Source: an uncultured Dysgonomonas sp. (GTDB taxonomy: Bacteria; Bacteroidota; Bacteroidia; Bacteroidales; Dysgonomonadaceae). From it: a stretch of DNA of 64,000 bases. Where the stretch lies: NCBI RefSeq assembly GCF_934668725.1, contig NZ_CAKUOF010000006.1:124001-188000 (forward strand). Reading direction: 5' to 3'. The notes under the pieces were generated by a model, which was given only the letters and a program-made list of their open reading frames with translations, ran no database searches and was not told where the DNA came from. Positions within the stretch are counted from its first letter, which is position 1. Each line of letters begins with the position of its first letter. The position numbers and the translations under genes are program-made. This document shows positions 26,627-36,356 of this stretch, one piece after another.

Positions 26627-29600
26627 ATGAAAAAATATTTAATTTTTCTATTGTTGACTTTGCCTATATGCCTCTTGGCTCAGAACAAAGCAACTCTTAC
26701 CGGAAAAGTAACTTCGGCTACCGACAAAGAACCTCTAATCGGAGTAACAGTTGTCGAAAAAGGAACAACTAATGGAACGGTAACAGACTTGGATGGAAAT
26801 TATAGCTTACCTAATGTCTCTGACAATAGTACGATTGTATTTTCTATGATTGGTCTGGCTACCCAGGAAATAAAAAAGAATCAAAGTAATGTGATAAATG
26901 TCATCATGAAAGATGACACAAAATTACTCGATGATGTAGTCGTAATTGGTTACGGAGTTGTAAAGAAGAGCGATTTAACGAGTTCTATTACAACCGTAAA
27001 AGGCGACGACCTGAAAAGTATGACCACCGGAAATGCTCTGTTCTCAATGCAAGGAAAAGCAAACGGAGTACAAATTACAGCGGCAGGTGATCCCGGAGCC
27101 GTACCCCGTGTTATTATCCGGGGGGTAACCAGTATAAATGGTTCAGATCCGCTATATGTGGTTGACGGAGTTCCGATTTCCGGAAATATAAACTTTTTAA
27201 ATCAAGATGACATTGAGAGTATCGAGGTTTTAAAAGACGCTTCCTCGTCTGCTATATATGGAACACGTGGTTCAAACGGGGTTATTATGGTTACTACAAA
27301 AAAAGGAACTGCAGGAAAAACAAGATTCCAGTTTAATGCATCTGCCGGCTTCCAAACTTTGACTAAGCCAAGTTTAGCAAACGCTTCAGTATACGAGAAA
27401 GTATTTAAAGAGCGCTATACAAATGATGGAAACACACCGGTGTGGAATACTCCTGCAGATAGTAATATAAGTACCGATTGGTGGGATCAAACAATTAATA
27501 AGTTCAGCTATACACAATCGTATAACCTAAGTTTTCAAGGAGGAGATTCGAAGTTTACTTATAGTGGTAGCTTGGGTTATTTTCGTCAAAACTCGCAATA
27601 TGATGTGGGCTATTGGGAGCGTATCACAGGGCGTTTAAACACCGAGTATAAATTTAATAATATAGTAAAAGCCGGTGTTGACTTTGCTCCGCGTTATGAG
27701 AATTGGGACGATACTCCCGACTTATTCAGTGCAGTTATGCGTATGGATCCTACAACACCTGTACTCAGGGCGAAAGAAGATTGGACATCCAATCCTTTGG
27801 ACAATTTTGCACGTTCTTACAATAATCAGGTATGGAATCCTGTGGCAAGTGTGGCCCGTATGAATAAACATACCAATGAATATGGGCTGATAACCAATCC
27901 ATATATTAGTCTTGAGCCTATAAAAGGCTTAATTGCTCGTACTCAGTTTAGTATAAATGCTCATTTTAGAATGAGTGACAACTTTTCCCCCAAATTTTTT
28001 ATCGATAATCTTGAAAAAGCTGATCTGAACAAGATAGAAAGAAAGGCTAATAACTGGGTAGACTGGAACTGGACAAATACTCTGAATTACATGAAAACTT
28101 TCAACGAGAAGCATAACCTGAATCTTATGGCGGGGTTCACGATGGAGCAGTTTGCCGAATATAACCTGATGGCTTCTCGCGAAGGAGTACCCAGTAATTA
28201 TTCAGACCTGCAATATATAAATGCAGGTACATTGAATCCTCAAAATGGAGGAACCAATATCTATAAATCGCTTATGTCGTATCTGGGTCGTGTGATGTAT
28301 AACTACGATAACCGTTACTATGTTACCGCATCTGTGCGTGTCGATGGTTCGTCTATGTTTCCCGAAGGAAATAAATATGCAACCTTCCCCGCTGTATCTG
28401 TGGCTTGGAGACTTTCGGAAGAAGGGTTTATGAAAGAGCAAAGTTTTATTTCGAACCTTAAAATACGTGCCGGATGGGGAAAAGTTGGAAATCAAGCCAT
28501 CGACCCGAATGCCTATTTAAACCTGATTGGTGGAGCCGATTATGTATTCGGACCCAATGGAGACCGCTACGTTGGTACAGCGGTTAGTAGTATTGGTAAT
28601 AAACTGTTGAAATGGGAGACAGTTGAAGATTATAACCTAGGTGTTGATGTAAGTATACTTAATAATCGCTTAGATATAACAGCTGATGTATTCCGAAAGA
28701 AATCTTCAGACATGTTGATGAAGAAGCAAAATCTATCCATATTAGGTTATCCGATGTGGGCAGGAGAAATGTGGACGAATATAGGAGCCATGAAGGCTCA
28801 GGGATGGGAATTTTCTGTCAATTGGAAAGATAGAGTTAATAAGTTCAATTATGAGGTAGGCTTGAATCTGTCCGGAGTAAAAAACACTGCCGAAACACTT
28901 GTTGCTAATACCCCGATCTTGCGAGGAGGATTTTTCAATGATTATATTATAAAAAATGAAGAAGGCGGAGAAATCAGCCGGTTCTATGGATATGTAGCAG
29001 ATGGAATATTCCAAAATCAGACAGAAATAAACAGCCATACCAGTAACAACGGAACCCTGCTACAACCTGATGCTGTCCCCGGAGATATCCGCTTCAAAGA
29101 CTTAAACAATGACGGTGTATTGGATGATAAAGACAAAAAATATATCGGAAAGGCATTTCCCGATTTAATGGTTGGATTAAACCTACGATTGTCTTATAAA
29201 GATTTCGATTTAATATCGAATTTCTACGGAACTATAGGTAATGATATCTACAACAGTGCCATGGGTGGATTCTATGCAGGTACCGAAGGTCAGAATGTAT
29301 ACTCCGATGCTTATGACAAAGCGTGGAGAGGTGAAGGTACCAGTAATTTTTACCCTCGTTTATCAGTAAATGATAAAAATCTGAATTTCCGTCGTGTATC
29401 GTCCTTTTTTGTTGAAGACGGTTCTTATTTCCGATGCAGACTGTTGCAATTGGGGTATACTTTACCTAGAGATATCACCAAAGGCGTTGGTATACGCCTA
29501 TCAGCCTCAGCTCAAAACTTGTTCACTATAACTAATTACTCGGGAATGGATCCGGAACGGGCAGCTATGGGTAATGTTTTGGAGTCGGGTATCGACAATC

Positions 29601-29653
29601 TGGGATATCCCAACCCCCGTACATTTTTAATCGGTGTTAATGTTAACTTTTAA
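26627..29653 (+). CDS. SusC-family TonB-dependent outer membrane transporter (second locus)
   Basis: A 1008-residue SusC-type transporter from the ATG at 26627, which gives a normal signal peptide (MKKYLIFLLLTLPICLLAQ). The reading frame is open 18 codons upstream, but that part has no signal character. Domains: carboxypeptidase-regulatory-like domain (about 22-97), TonB box DDVVVIGYG near residue 101, plug (about 110-225), then the beta-barrel ending NVNF. The susD gene follows after 12 nt. It imports the oligosaccharides made by the GH30 and GH43 enzymes of this locus (inference). Confidence 0.93.
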   Translation: MKKYLIFLLLTLPICLLAQNKATLTGKVTSATDKEPLIGVTVVEKGTTNGTVTDLDGNYSLPNVSDNSTIVFSMIGLATQEIKKNQSNVINVIMKDDTKLLDDVVVIGYGVVKKSDLTSSITTVKGDDLKSMTTGNALFSMQGKANGVQITAAGDPGAVPRVIIRGVTSINGSDPLYVVDGVPISGNINFLNQDDIESIEVLKDASSSAIYGTRGSNGVIMVTTKKGTAGKTRFQFNASAGFQTLTKPSLANASVYEKVFKERYTNDGNTPVWNTPADSNISTDWWDQTINKFSYTQSYNLSFQGGDSKFTYSGSLGYFRQNSQYDVGYWERITGRLNTEYKFNNIVKAGVDFAPRYENWDDTPDLFSAVMRMDPTTPVLRAKEDWTSNPLDNFARSYNNQVWNPVASVARMNKHTNEYGLITNPYISLEPIKGLIARTQFSINAHFRMSDNFSPKFFIDNLEKADLNKIERKANNWVDWNWTNTLNYMKTFNEKHNLNLMAGFTMEQFAEYNLMASREGVPSNYSDLQYINAGTLNPQNGGTNIYKSLMSYLGRVMYNYDNRYYVTASVRVDGSSMFPEGNKYATFPAVSVAWRLSEEGFMKEQSFISNLKIRAGWGKVGNQAIDPNAYLNLIGGADYVFGPNGDRYVGTAVSSIGNKLLKWETVEDYNLGVDVSILNNRLDITADVFRKKSSDMLMKKQNLSILGYPMWAGEMWTNIGAMKAQGWEFSVNWKDRVNKFNYEVGLNLSGVKNTAETLVANTPILRGGFFNDYIIKNEEGGEISRFYGYVADGIFQNQTEINSHTSNNGTLLQPDAVPGDIRFKDLNNDGVLDDKDKKYIGKAFPDLMVGLNLRLSYKDFDLISNFYGTIGNDIYNSAMGGFYAGTEGQNVYSDAYDKAWRGEGTSNFYPRLSVNDKNLNFRRVSSFFVEDGSYFRCRLLQLGYTLPRDITKGVGIRLSASAQNLFTITNYSGMDPERAAMGNVLESGIDNLGYPNPRTFLIGVNVNF

Positions 29654-29665
29654 TCGACAGAGAAA

Positions 29666-31243
29666 ATGAAAAAGATATTTAAAATATTTCTAGGCAGTGC
29701 ATTTATACTATTATTAAATAGTTGCTCCGATTTTCTGGATCGTCCTGTATTGGGAACCGAAAATTTGGATACCTATTTTCAGAATGAAGAAGAATGTTTG
29801 AAACAAGTAGCAGGATGTTATCAGTCGATCTTTTGGGACGATTGGTGGCAGGTATCTGTTTTCTATATTGGAGCTGATATGGCAACAGATGATATGTGGA
29901 TGGGAAATACTACTCAATCGCAAAGTGATTGGATACGAATGTCTCATTACGGTAATCCCAAGCAAGATGGCCCGCTTTCAAATTATTGGCAATATCGCTA
30001 CAAAGGTATCTTGAGATGCAATATTGTTATAGCAAAAGTACCCGATGCACCCATTGCTAATGAAAATCTAAGGAAAAGAATGATTGCAGAAGCTAAATTT
30101 CTACGTGCATTTCAATACTTCGAATTAGTAAAGAACTTTGGCGGAGTACCGGTTATACTTGAAATGAAATTACCTGAACAAATTTTGGGAATTACCCGTA
30201 AATCGACAGAAGAAACCTATGCTCAGATTGAACAGGACTTAAAAGATGCTATTAACGATCTTCCCAAAAGAAGCGAATATTCATCGGTAGATTTGGGACG
30301 TGCAACAAAAGGAGCAGCAATGGGTTACTTAGGTAAGATATATCTCTATCAAGGTAAATTTGCAGAGGCAGAAAAAGTCCTTAAAGACTTGATCGATTCG
30401 AATGAATATGATCTGTGTACTAATTTTAAAGATGTATGGTCTATTGAGAATAACAACAGTATCGAATCGCTATTCGAAGTGCAATATAGTTCCGATATAA
30501 GTTACAACCTGGGAGGACGACTTCCTGTATTTACAGGATCTCGCGATGACACAGGCTGGTCATGGGGATTGCCTACCAGTAACTTAGAAAAAGCATTTAT
30601 TGATGCGGGAGATACTGAACGACTTAAATGGACAATTGTAAAGAATGGCGATGATGTTCCCGGAGACGATACCCCCGAAGCTAAAAACTATTTGATAACA
30701 CCCGATAAGCATAAATCTGCACGTATCAACAGAAAGTTTTATATTCCTCATAATTTACGTCCTACACCTTATGATGCAAACCATAATAATCTGAATCATA
30801 GACTTCTTCGTTATGCAGACATTTTGCTTATGTATGCAGAGGCAGCTAATGAAAACGGAAACGATTCCGAAGCTCGCAAGGCTTTGAAAAGAGTACGCGA
30901 CCGTGTAGGTTTATCGGATGTTACATCTTCAGGAAAAACTCTACGGGATGCAATCAGATTGGAGAGAAGATTAGAACTGGCACTCGAACACCAACGTTTA
31001 TACGATCTTCGTCGTTGGAATGATGATAATGGCAAAAAAGCATTGTGCAATATCATGGGGGAAAACGGAAGTTTTGTCCGTTATAACTTGTACGAATCTA
31101 CAGATCAGTATGAGATTACCAATCAGAAAGAAAACAGTAATAAAGGGATAACTTTCCGCGAAGACAGGGATTTACTTTTCCCTATTCCAAATACGGAAGT
31201 TCTACTTTCAGGAGGTAGTATTGAACAGAATCCTAATTTTTAA
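29666..31243 (+). CDS. SusD-family surface glycan-binding lipoprotein (second locus)
   Basis: A 525-residue SusD-like lipoprotein that would form the lid of the SusC barrel just upstream. The lipobox LLLNSC places the acylated Cys near residue 20, followed by SDFLDRP. Family features include AEAKFLRAFQYFELVKNFGG in the N-terminal helical region, a TPR-like KGAAMGYLGKIYLYQGKFAEA, and the C-terminal ERRLELALEHQRLYDLRRW segment. Several Trp-rich stretches (WDDWWQ, DTGWSWG) could stack on sugars. Confidence 0.93.
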   Translation: MKKIFKIFLGSAFILLLNSCSDFLDRPVLGTENLDTYFQNEEECLKQVAGCYQSIFWDDWWQVSVFYIGADMATDDMWMGNTTQSQSDWIRMSHYGNPKQDGPLSNYWQYRYKGILRCNIVIAKVPDAPIANENLRKRMIAEAKFLRAFQYFELVKNFGGVPVILEMKLPEQILGITRKSTEETYAQIEQDLKDAINDLPKRSEYSSVDLGRATKGAAMGYLGKIYLYQGKFAEAEKVLKDLIDSNEYDLCTNFKDVWSIENNNSIESLFEVQYSSDISYNLGGRLPVFTGSRDDTGWSWGLPTSNLEKAFIDAGDTERLKWTIVKNGDDVPGDDTPEAKNYLITPDKHKSARINRKFYIPHNLRPTPYDANHNNLNHRLLRYADILLMYAEAANENGNDSEARKALKRVRDRVGLSDVTSSGKTLRDAIRLERRLELALEHQRLYDLRRWNDDNGKKALCNIMGENGSFVRYNLYESTDQYEITNQKENSNKGITFREDRDLLFPIPNTEVLLSGGSIEQNPNF

Positions 31244-31271
31244 TTAAAAATCTTGTTTTTTGGAAATAAGT

Positions 31272-31347
31272 GCAAGAAAATATTTAAAAAGTATAACTAT
31301 CTATCGCTGTTTTGCTTACCAAAGCAATAAATAGTTCTGCGAACTTA
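31272..31347 (-). repeat. Leader hairpin element, inverted copy between susD and GH30
   Basis: Nearly identical to the copy at 40412-40486 but pointing against both neighbours. Read on the minus strand, the arms AACTATTTATTGCT and AGCGATAGATAGTT pair over all 14 positions with G-U pairs allowed, loop TTGGTAAGCAAAAC, then TTAAATATTTTCTTG. No -7 box was seen upstream in that direction. In the plus direction the hairpin separates the susCD and GH30 messages. Confidence 0.75.
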
Positions 31348-31417
31348 GTGTATCCTTGATTCTTTGGTTTTCAGAGGGTACACTATTGTTTTATTCATAA
31401 AGTAACAAAATAAGATT

Positions 31418-33025
31418 ATGAAAAAGATAAAATTAATGTCATGTATGTGGTTTGCCATAGCATTGTTTGCATGTAATGATGATCCGATATACACAATTGC
31501 ACCGGATACAAGTACGCCATCTGAGGGAACAGAGAATGTGGAGATAGATATCAGTAAGACCTATCAAACAATAGAAAGTTTTGCTGCATCTGACTGCTGG
31601 TTTGCCAATTACATCGGAGAATATTGGACTAATAGTGAAAAGGAAGAAATAGCAAAACTCCTATTTTCAAGCAATATAAAAAATGGACAACCCGAAGGTA
31701 TCGGATTATCAGGCTGGCGTTTCAACTTAGGTGGTGGTACTGCACAACAGGGAGCAGCCAGTGGAATCGCTGATGTCGAGAAAAGAGCCGAATCTTTTAT
31801 GGATCCGGTTACCGGATCCTTAGATTGGAGCAAACAGGCAGGACAACAATATTTTATTGACAAAGCGAAAAGTTATGGATGTTCACAATTTGTGATGTTC
31901 AGCAACACGCCTCCCGTATATATGACTCAAAATGGAAAAGGCTATTCTCAGATGGGTGCTTACTCGAATCTGAAGCCTGACTCATACGATGATTTTGCAG
32001 ACTATATTACGTCTGCCGTCAAATATTTTAAAGAGAATAAAGCAATCGATTTTGCGTATATCAGTCCTGTAAATGAACCTCAGTATAATTGGGATGAACC
32101 CAATCAAGAGGGATCGGGTTGGCAAAATAGTGAAATCAAAAAGATTGCTATGGAACTTGATAAGTCGCTAGAATCAAAAAAACTCACCTCCAAAATATTA
32201 GTTGCCGAGTCTGCTGCATGGAATTATATTTATGAGAGTGCCAACGATGCAGGCAGAAATAATGTAATCTCAAATCTATTTAATAGTACATCATCTAATT
32301 ATATCGGAAACCTCAAACATATAGCACCCGTAATCGCAGGACACAGTTATTGGTTAGACGGCGATTGGGCAACCCTCTTAAGTACAAGAAAAAATGTAGC
32401 ATCAAGTGCCGACGCTGCGGGACTAAAAGTATATCAGACAGAATGGAGTATGTTGGGAGACGGATATAGCAGCAGCGAATTTGTTGGTTTTGATAATGCA
32501 TCATACATGGATATAGCCTTATACATGTCGAAGGTTATACACTGCGATTTAGCTTATGCCAATGTTGCTTCTTGGTCGTATTGGACTGCCCTTTCTCCGG
32601 AACGCTGGAGCCATAAAAACAGATTTTTACTTATTAAAGTGACCCCTGCGGGTGGCGATTATGGCGATTTTAAACAGAGTGGAACACATGTGGCAACTAA
32701 AACTCTTTGGGTATTGGGAAATTACAGTTTGTTTATACGCCCTGAATACAAACGTATTGATTTAGGAATGGCTAATACTTCTAAAGATTTATTCGGGAGT
32801 GCATATATCTCACCCAATAAAAAAGAAATTGTAGCGGTTTATACCAATCTGTCAACCAAGCAATATGATGCCAAAGCCAATATTAAAAATGTGGAGATTG
32901 AATTGATTAAGACTTATACAACAAATCAGAGTCAGGACTTAGCCGAAAATACAATTTCAGATGCACAAGCATCTATTTTAATAAACCCTAATTCGGTAGT
33001 GACTGTCGTTTATAAATTGAAATAA
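31418..33025 (+). CDS. GH30 glycoside hydrolase, probable endo-beta-1,6-galactanase, lipoprotein
   Basis: A 535-residue GH30 enzyme with lipobox ALFAC (Cys near residue 19), so attached to the outer membrane. The catalytic barrel begins TYQTIESFAASDCWF and is followed by the usual side beta-domain ending SVVTVVYKLK. The likely acid/base is E220 in SPVNEPQYNW and the nucleophile E342 in YQTEWSM. The signatures GWRFNLGGG and FSNTPPVYMTQNGKG resemble the subfamily 5 group, whose characterised members cut beta-1,6-galactan; GH30 also includes xylanases and beta-1,6-glucanases, so the substrate is not proved. With the GH43 and GH2 genes it fits arabinogalactan side-chain breakdown. Confidence 0.85.
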   Translation: MKKIKLMSCMWFAIALFACNDDPIYTIAPDTSTPSEGTENVEIDISKTYQTIESFAASDCWFANYIGEYWTNSEKEEIAKLLFSSNIKNGQPEGIGLSGWRFNLGGGTAQQGAASGIADVEKRAESFMDPVTGSLDWSKQAGQQYFIDKAKSYGCSQFVMFSNTPPVYMTQNGKGYSQMGAYSNLKPDSYDDFADYITSAVKYFKENKAIDFAYISPVNEPQYNWDEPNQEGSGWQNSEIKKIAMELDKSLESKKLTSKILVAESAAWNYIYESANDAGRNNVISNLFNSTSSNYIGNLKHIAPVIAGHSYWLDGDWATLLSTRKNVASSADAAGLKVYQTEWSMLGDGYSSSEFVGFDNASYMDIALYMSKVIHCDLAYANVASWSYWTALSPERWSHKNRFLLIKVTPAGGDYGDFKQSGTHVATKTLWVLGNYSLFIRPEYKRIDLGMANTSKDLFGSAYISPNKKEIVAVYTNLSTKQYDAKANIKNVEIELIKTYTTNQSQDLAENTISDAQASILINPNSVVTVVYKLK

Positions 33026-33031
33026 ATAATA

Positions 33032-34945
33032 ATGAATAAATTAAAAATAGTATTCTTGGTTTTAGCTCTGGTATTTTTAGCTCTATCAGGCTATAGCCAA
33101 GAATATAAATCGGGACCCGAAGAAAAAGACTATGTAGCGTATCTGTTCGCCTACTTTAAAGGAAACAACGTAGAAGAAGAGGCTGTTTGTTATGCAATAA
33201 GTAATGATGGATACAACTATCTGAGCTTAAATAATAACAATCCGGTTATAGATTCCAAACAAATCAGTTCGACAGGGGGAGTACGCGATCCGCATATTCT
33301 TCGTGGCGAAGACGGTAGAACTTTCTACATGGTACTTACTGATATGACTTCCTCCAAAGGCTGGGATTCGAATCGGGCTATGATACTCCTTAAATCGACC
33401 GATTTGGTAAACTGGACATCAAGTATTATCAATATCCAACAAAAATATACGGGTCAGGAAGGCTTGAAACGTGTATGGGCACCGCAAACGATATACGATC
33501 CGGCAGTGAAAAAATATATGGTTTATTGGTCTATGAAGCACGATGATGGAGTGGACATTATTTATTATGCTTATGCTAACAAAGACTTTACGGACTTAGA
33601 AGGTGAACCTCAGATTCTGTTTTCACCTCAAAACAAGAAATCGTGTATTGATGGCGATATAATCAATAAAAACGGTATTTTTCATCTATTCTATAAAACC
33701 GAGGGACATGGCAATGGCATCCGTTTGGCTATGACCGATTCTCTTGCTTCAAACAAATGGATAGAGCAACCCGGATACAAGCAACAAACAAGCGATGCAG
33801 TAGAAGGTTCAAGTGTTTTCAAACGAATCAATAGCGATACCTATATATTGATGTATGATGTGTATATGAAAGGTAAATACCAATTCTGTGAAAGTAAAGA
33901 TCTGGATGTATTTAAAGTGATAGATCATGATATATCGATGAATTTTCATCCGCGTCATGGGTCGATAATCCCAATTACTCGTCTTGAATTGAAGGTTTTG
34001 ACCGACAAATGGGGAATTCCTGAAGGTTTTGAAATGCCATCAACTGCCAATAATCCTGTACTCGAAGGATATTATGCCGACCCTGATATTTTATATTCGG
34101 AGAAAACAAAAAGGTATTATATATATCCGACAAGTGATGGTTTTACAGGTTGGAGTGGTTATTACTTTAAAACATTCTCATCTGATAATCTCAAAGATTG
34201 GAAAGATGAAGGTGTAATTCTCGATCTGAAAAAAGATGTATCGTGGGCAGATCGTAATGCATGGGCACCCTGCATTATTGAAAAGAAGGTAAAAGGTAAC
34301 TATAAATATTACTATTATTTTAGTGCCGCTCAAAAAATAGGGGTGGCTGTGGCTGATAATCCTACAGGTCCGTTTGTAGATTCGGGAAAAGCCCTTATCG
34401 ATTTTAAACCCGAAGGTGTAAAAGACGGACAGGAAATAGACCCCGAAGTATTTGCCGATCCTAAAACAGGTAAGAGTTATCTCTATTGGGGCAATGGCTA
34501 TATGGCGGTTGCGGAACTGAATGAGGATATGGTATCTATAAAAAAGAATACTATAAAAGTGATGACTCCCGACAAAACATTTCGGGAAGCCATAACTGTT
34601 TTTTATCGAAACGGTATCTATTATTTCTTATGGTCGGAAGATGATACCCGAAGTGAAAATTATCGGGTGAGATATGCAACTTCAACCTCTCCCACAGGAG
34701 TTCTGACTATTCCTGAAAACAATTTGATTCTGGCTAAAGACCCTTCGAAAGGAATCTATGGAACAGGGCATAACTCGGTTTTGCAAATACCCGGAAAGGA
34801 TGAATGGCGTATTGTTTATCATCGTTTCAGTCGCCCAAACAGTATAAGAATGGGAGATGCAGCCGGATATCACAGGGAAGTTTGCATCGATACAATGGAA
34901 TTTAATTCGGATGGAAGTATAAAACCTATAACTCCGACATTATAA
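33032..34945 (+). CDS. Double GH43-type five-bladed propeller enzyme
   Basis: A 637-residue secreted protein (signal peptide about 1-22) made of two GH43-like propellers in tandem. The N-terminal one (about 30-325) shows RDPHILRG, CIDGDI and VEGSS as candidates for the base, pKa-modulating Asp and acid Glu. The C-terminal one (about 340-637) shows YYADPDI, EIDPEVF and FREAITVF. Both sets look intact, so both modules may be active. GH43 enzymes mostly remove arabinofuranose, xylose or beta-1,3-linked galactose. The gene follows GH30 after 6 nt. Subfamily cannot be fixed by eye; action on arabinogalactan is inference. Confidence 0.82.
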   Translation: MNKLKIVFLVLALVFLALSGYSQEYKSGPEEKDYVAYLFAYFKGNNVEEEAVCYAISNDGYNYLSLNNNNPVIDSKQISSTGGVRDPHILRGEDGRTFYMVLTDMTSSKGWDSNRAMILLKSTDLVNWTSSIINIQQKYTGQEGLKRVWAPQTIYDPAVKKYMVYWSMKHDDGVDIIYYAYANKDFTDLEGEPQILFSPQNKKSCIDGDIINKNGIFHLFYKTEGHGNGIRLAMTDSLASNKWIEQPGYKQQTSDAVEGSSVFKRINSDTYILMYDVYMKGKYQFCESKDLDVFKVIDHDISMNFHPRHGSIIPITRLELKVLTDKWGIPEGFEMPSTANNPVLEGYYADPDILYSEKTKRYYIYPTSDGFTGWSGYYFKTFSSDNLKDWKDEGVILDLKKDVSWADRNAWAPCIIEKKVKGNYKYYYYFSAAQKIGVAVADNPTGPFVDSGKALIDFKPEGVKDGQEIDPEVFADPKTGKSYLYWGNGYMAVAELNEDMVSIKKNTIKVMTPDKTFREAITVFYRNGIYYFLWSEDDTRSENYRVRYATSTSPTGVLTIPENNLILAKDPSKGIYGTGHNSVLQIPGKDEWRIVYHRFSRPNSIRMGDAAGYHREVCIDTMEFNSDGSIKPITPTL

Positions 34946-34953
34946 TCTTATAT

Positions 34954-34983
34954 AATCGCCTTTTATCCTAATAAAAGGCGATT
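34954..34983 (+). terminator. Terminator after the double GH43 gene
   Basis: Perfect 13-bp stem AATCGCCTTTTAT (34954-34966) and ATAAAAGGCGATT (34971-34983), loop CCTA. There is only a weak T run afterwards. It lies 8 nt after the stop codon and marks the end of the susCD-GH30-GH43 message. Confidence 0.7.
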
Positions 34984-35231
34984 ACTAATTGTATATAGAG
35001 TTTCTAATCTTATCACTATCAAGACAGACTTAACATCACCTCAAGCAAATTATGACACCCAAAGAACTATTGACTTTTTAAGTAATTCATCATTAAATTT
35101 CTACTACCCAATATTGTTCTTTCAATATATATAAAGTCCAACATACTGCCAAATAAGTATGACCGGATGACATTTCATTGGAAAATACTTATTTACCACA
35201 ACTTTATATCCTGAGAGTATTATTTTTTTAA
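34984..35231. other. Spacer upstream of the single GH43 gene
   Basis: AT-rich sequence between the terminator and the next promoter. No coding or RNA feature recognised. Confidence 0.35.
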
Positions 35232-35342
35232 TAGTTTTGTAAAAAGACCAAATCAAGGTTCAACAACTGTTTATTGTTTAGGTAAACGATAATAGTAATA
35301 TTAGCCTAATAATCAAATAGGTTTAAAACCTTACTTTATACC
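35232..35342 (+). repeat. Leader hairpin element with promoter, copy upstream of the single GH43 gene
   Basis: TAGTTTTG (35232-35239) matches the -7 box. Eighteen nt later comes AGGTTCAACA, then the arms ACTGTTTATTGTT and AACGATAATAGT, which pair at 12 positions with one bulged T, and the loop AGGTA. A second flank-like block, GGTTTAAAACCTTACTTTAT (about 35321-35340), follows shortly before the start codon and matches the outer flank of the GH2 copy in reverse. Confidence 0.65.
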
Positions 35343-35351
35343 GGAATAAAA

Positions 35352-36350
35352 ATGAAAAAACTATTACTTATAGGAATAGCAACATTTTGGCTGCTGTCTC
35401 CTCTTGAGATGAATTCACAAAACAATAAGCCAGCAACCTTATCTATGAGCGGCAATCCTGTATTCGAAGGTTGGTATGCCGATCCCGAAGGTATAATTTA
35501 TGGGGATACTTATTGGATTTATCCTACATGGAGTGATCTATATGAGAAACAGACATTTTTCGACTGCTTTTCGTCCAAGGATCTTGTAAACTGGACAAAA
35601 CACAATAGCATTCTCGATACTACTGCGGTAAAATGGGCAAAGATAGCAATGTGGGCACCCTCTGTTATAAGTAAAAATAATAAGTACTATTTGTTTTTTG
35701 GAGCCAATGATGTACATCCGGGAGAAATCGGAGGAATCGGTGTCGCAATTAGTGACCGCCCGGAAGGGCCTTACAAGGATTTAATCGGAAAACCGTTAAT
35801 CAATGAAAATGTAAACGGAGCACAACCTATCGACCAGTTTGTTTTTAAAGATGATGACAATACTTATTACATGTATTATGGCGGATGGGGACATTGTAAT
35901 ATGGTTAAACTTAATGACGATTTCACGGCTTTGGTCCCTTTCGATGACGGAGAGCTTTATAAAGAAGTAACCCCACAAAACTATACCGAAGGTCCTTTTA
36001 TGTTTAAAAAGAATGGCAAATATTACTTCATGTGGAGTGAAGGGGGATGGGGAGGGCCCGATTATTCGGTGGCTTATGCGATAGCCGATTCTCCTTTCGG
36101 GCCATTTAATCGTATCGGGAAGATATTGGAAGAGGATGCCACTGTGGCAACAAGTGCAGGACATCACTCCATTATGCATGTACCCAATTCAGAAGACTAT
36201 TATATCGTTTATCACCGCCGTCCGTTGGGAGATAATGCGCGTGATCATCGTGTGACTTGCATTGATAAAATGACCTTTGATGAGGATGGATTTATTAATC
36301 CCGTGAAGATAACTTTTGATGGTGTCGCAGCTCGTACGATAAACAGATGA
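35352..36350 (+). CDS. GH43 glycoside hydrolase, single domain
   Basis: A 332-residue secreted GH43 enzyme (signal peptide about 1-23). One five-bladed propeller with the three expected acidic residues in context: WYADPEG (base), QPIDQFVF (pKa modulator) and YTEGPFMF (acid). It resembles putative alpha-L-arabinofuranosidases and beta-xylosidases of this clan and would cooperate with the double GH43 protein. It has a separate promoter and leader after a terminator, so its level can differ from the rest of the locus. Only 6 nt separate it from the alkyltransferase-like gene. Confidence 0.85.
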   Translation: MKKLLLIGIATFWLLSPLEMNSQNNKPATLSMSGNPVFEGWYADPEGIIYGDTYWIYPTWSDLYEKQTFFDCFSSKDLVNWTKHNSILDTTAVKWAKIAMWAPSVISKNNKYYLFFGANDVHPGEIGGIGVAISDRPEGPYKDLIGKPLINENVNGAQPIDQFVFKDDDNTYYMYYGGWGHCNMVKLNDDFTALVPFDDGELYKEVTPQNYTEGPFMFKKNGKYYFMWSEGGWGGPDYSVAYAIADSPFGPFNRIGKILEEDATVATSAGHHSIMHVPNSEDYYIVYHRRPLGDNARDHRVTCIDKMTFDEDGFINPVKITFDGVAARTINR

Positions 36351-36356
36351 ATAACT

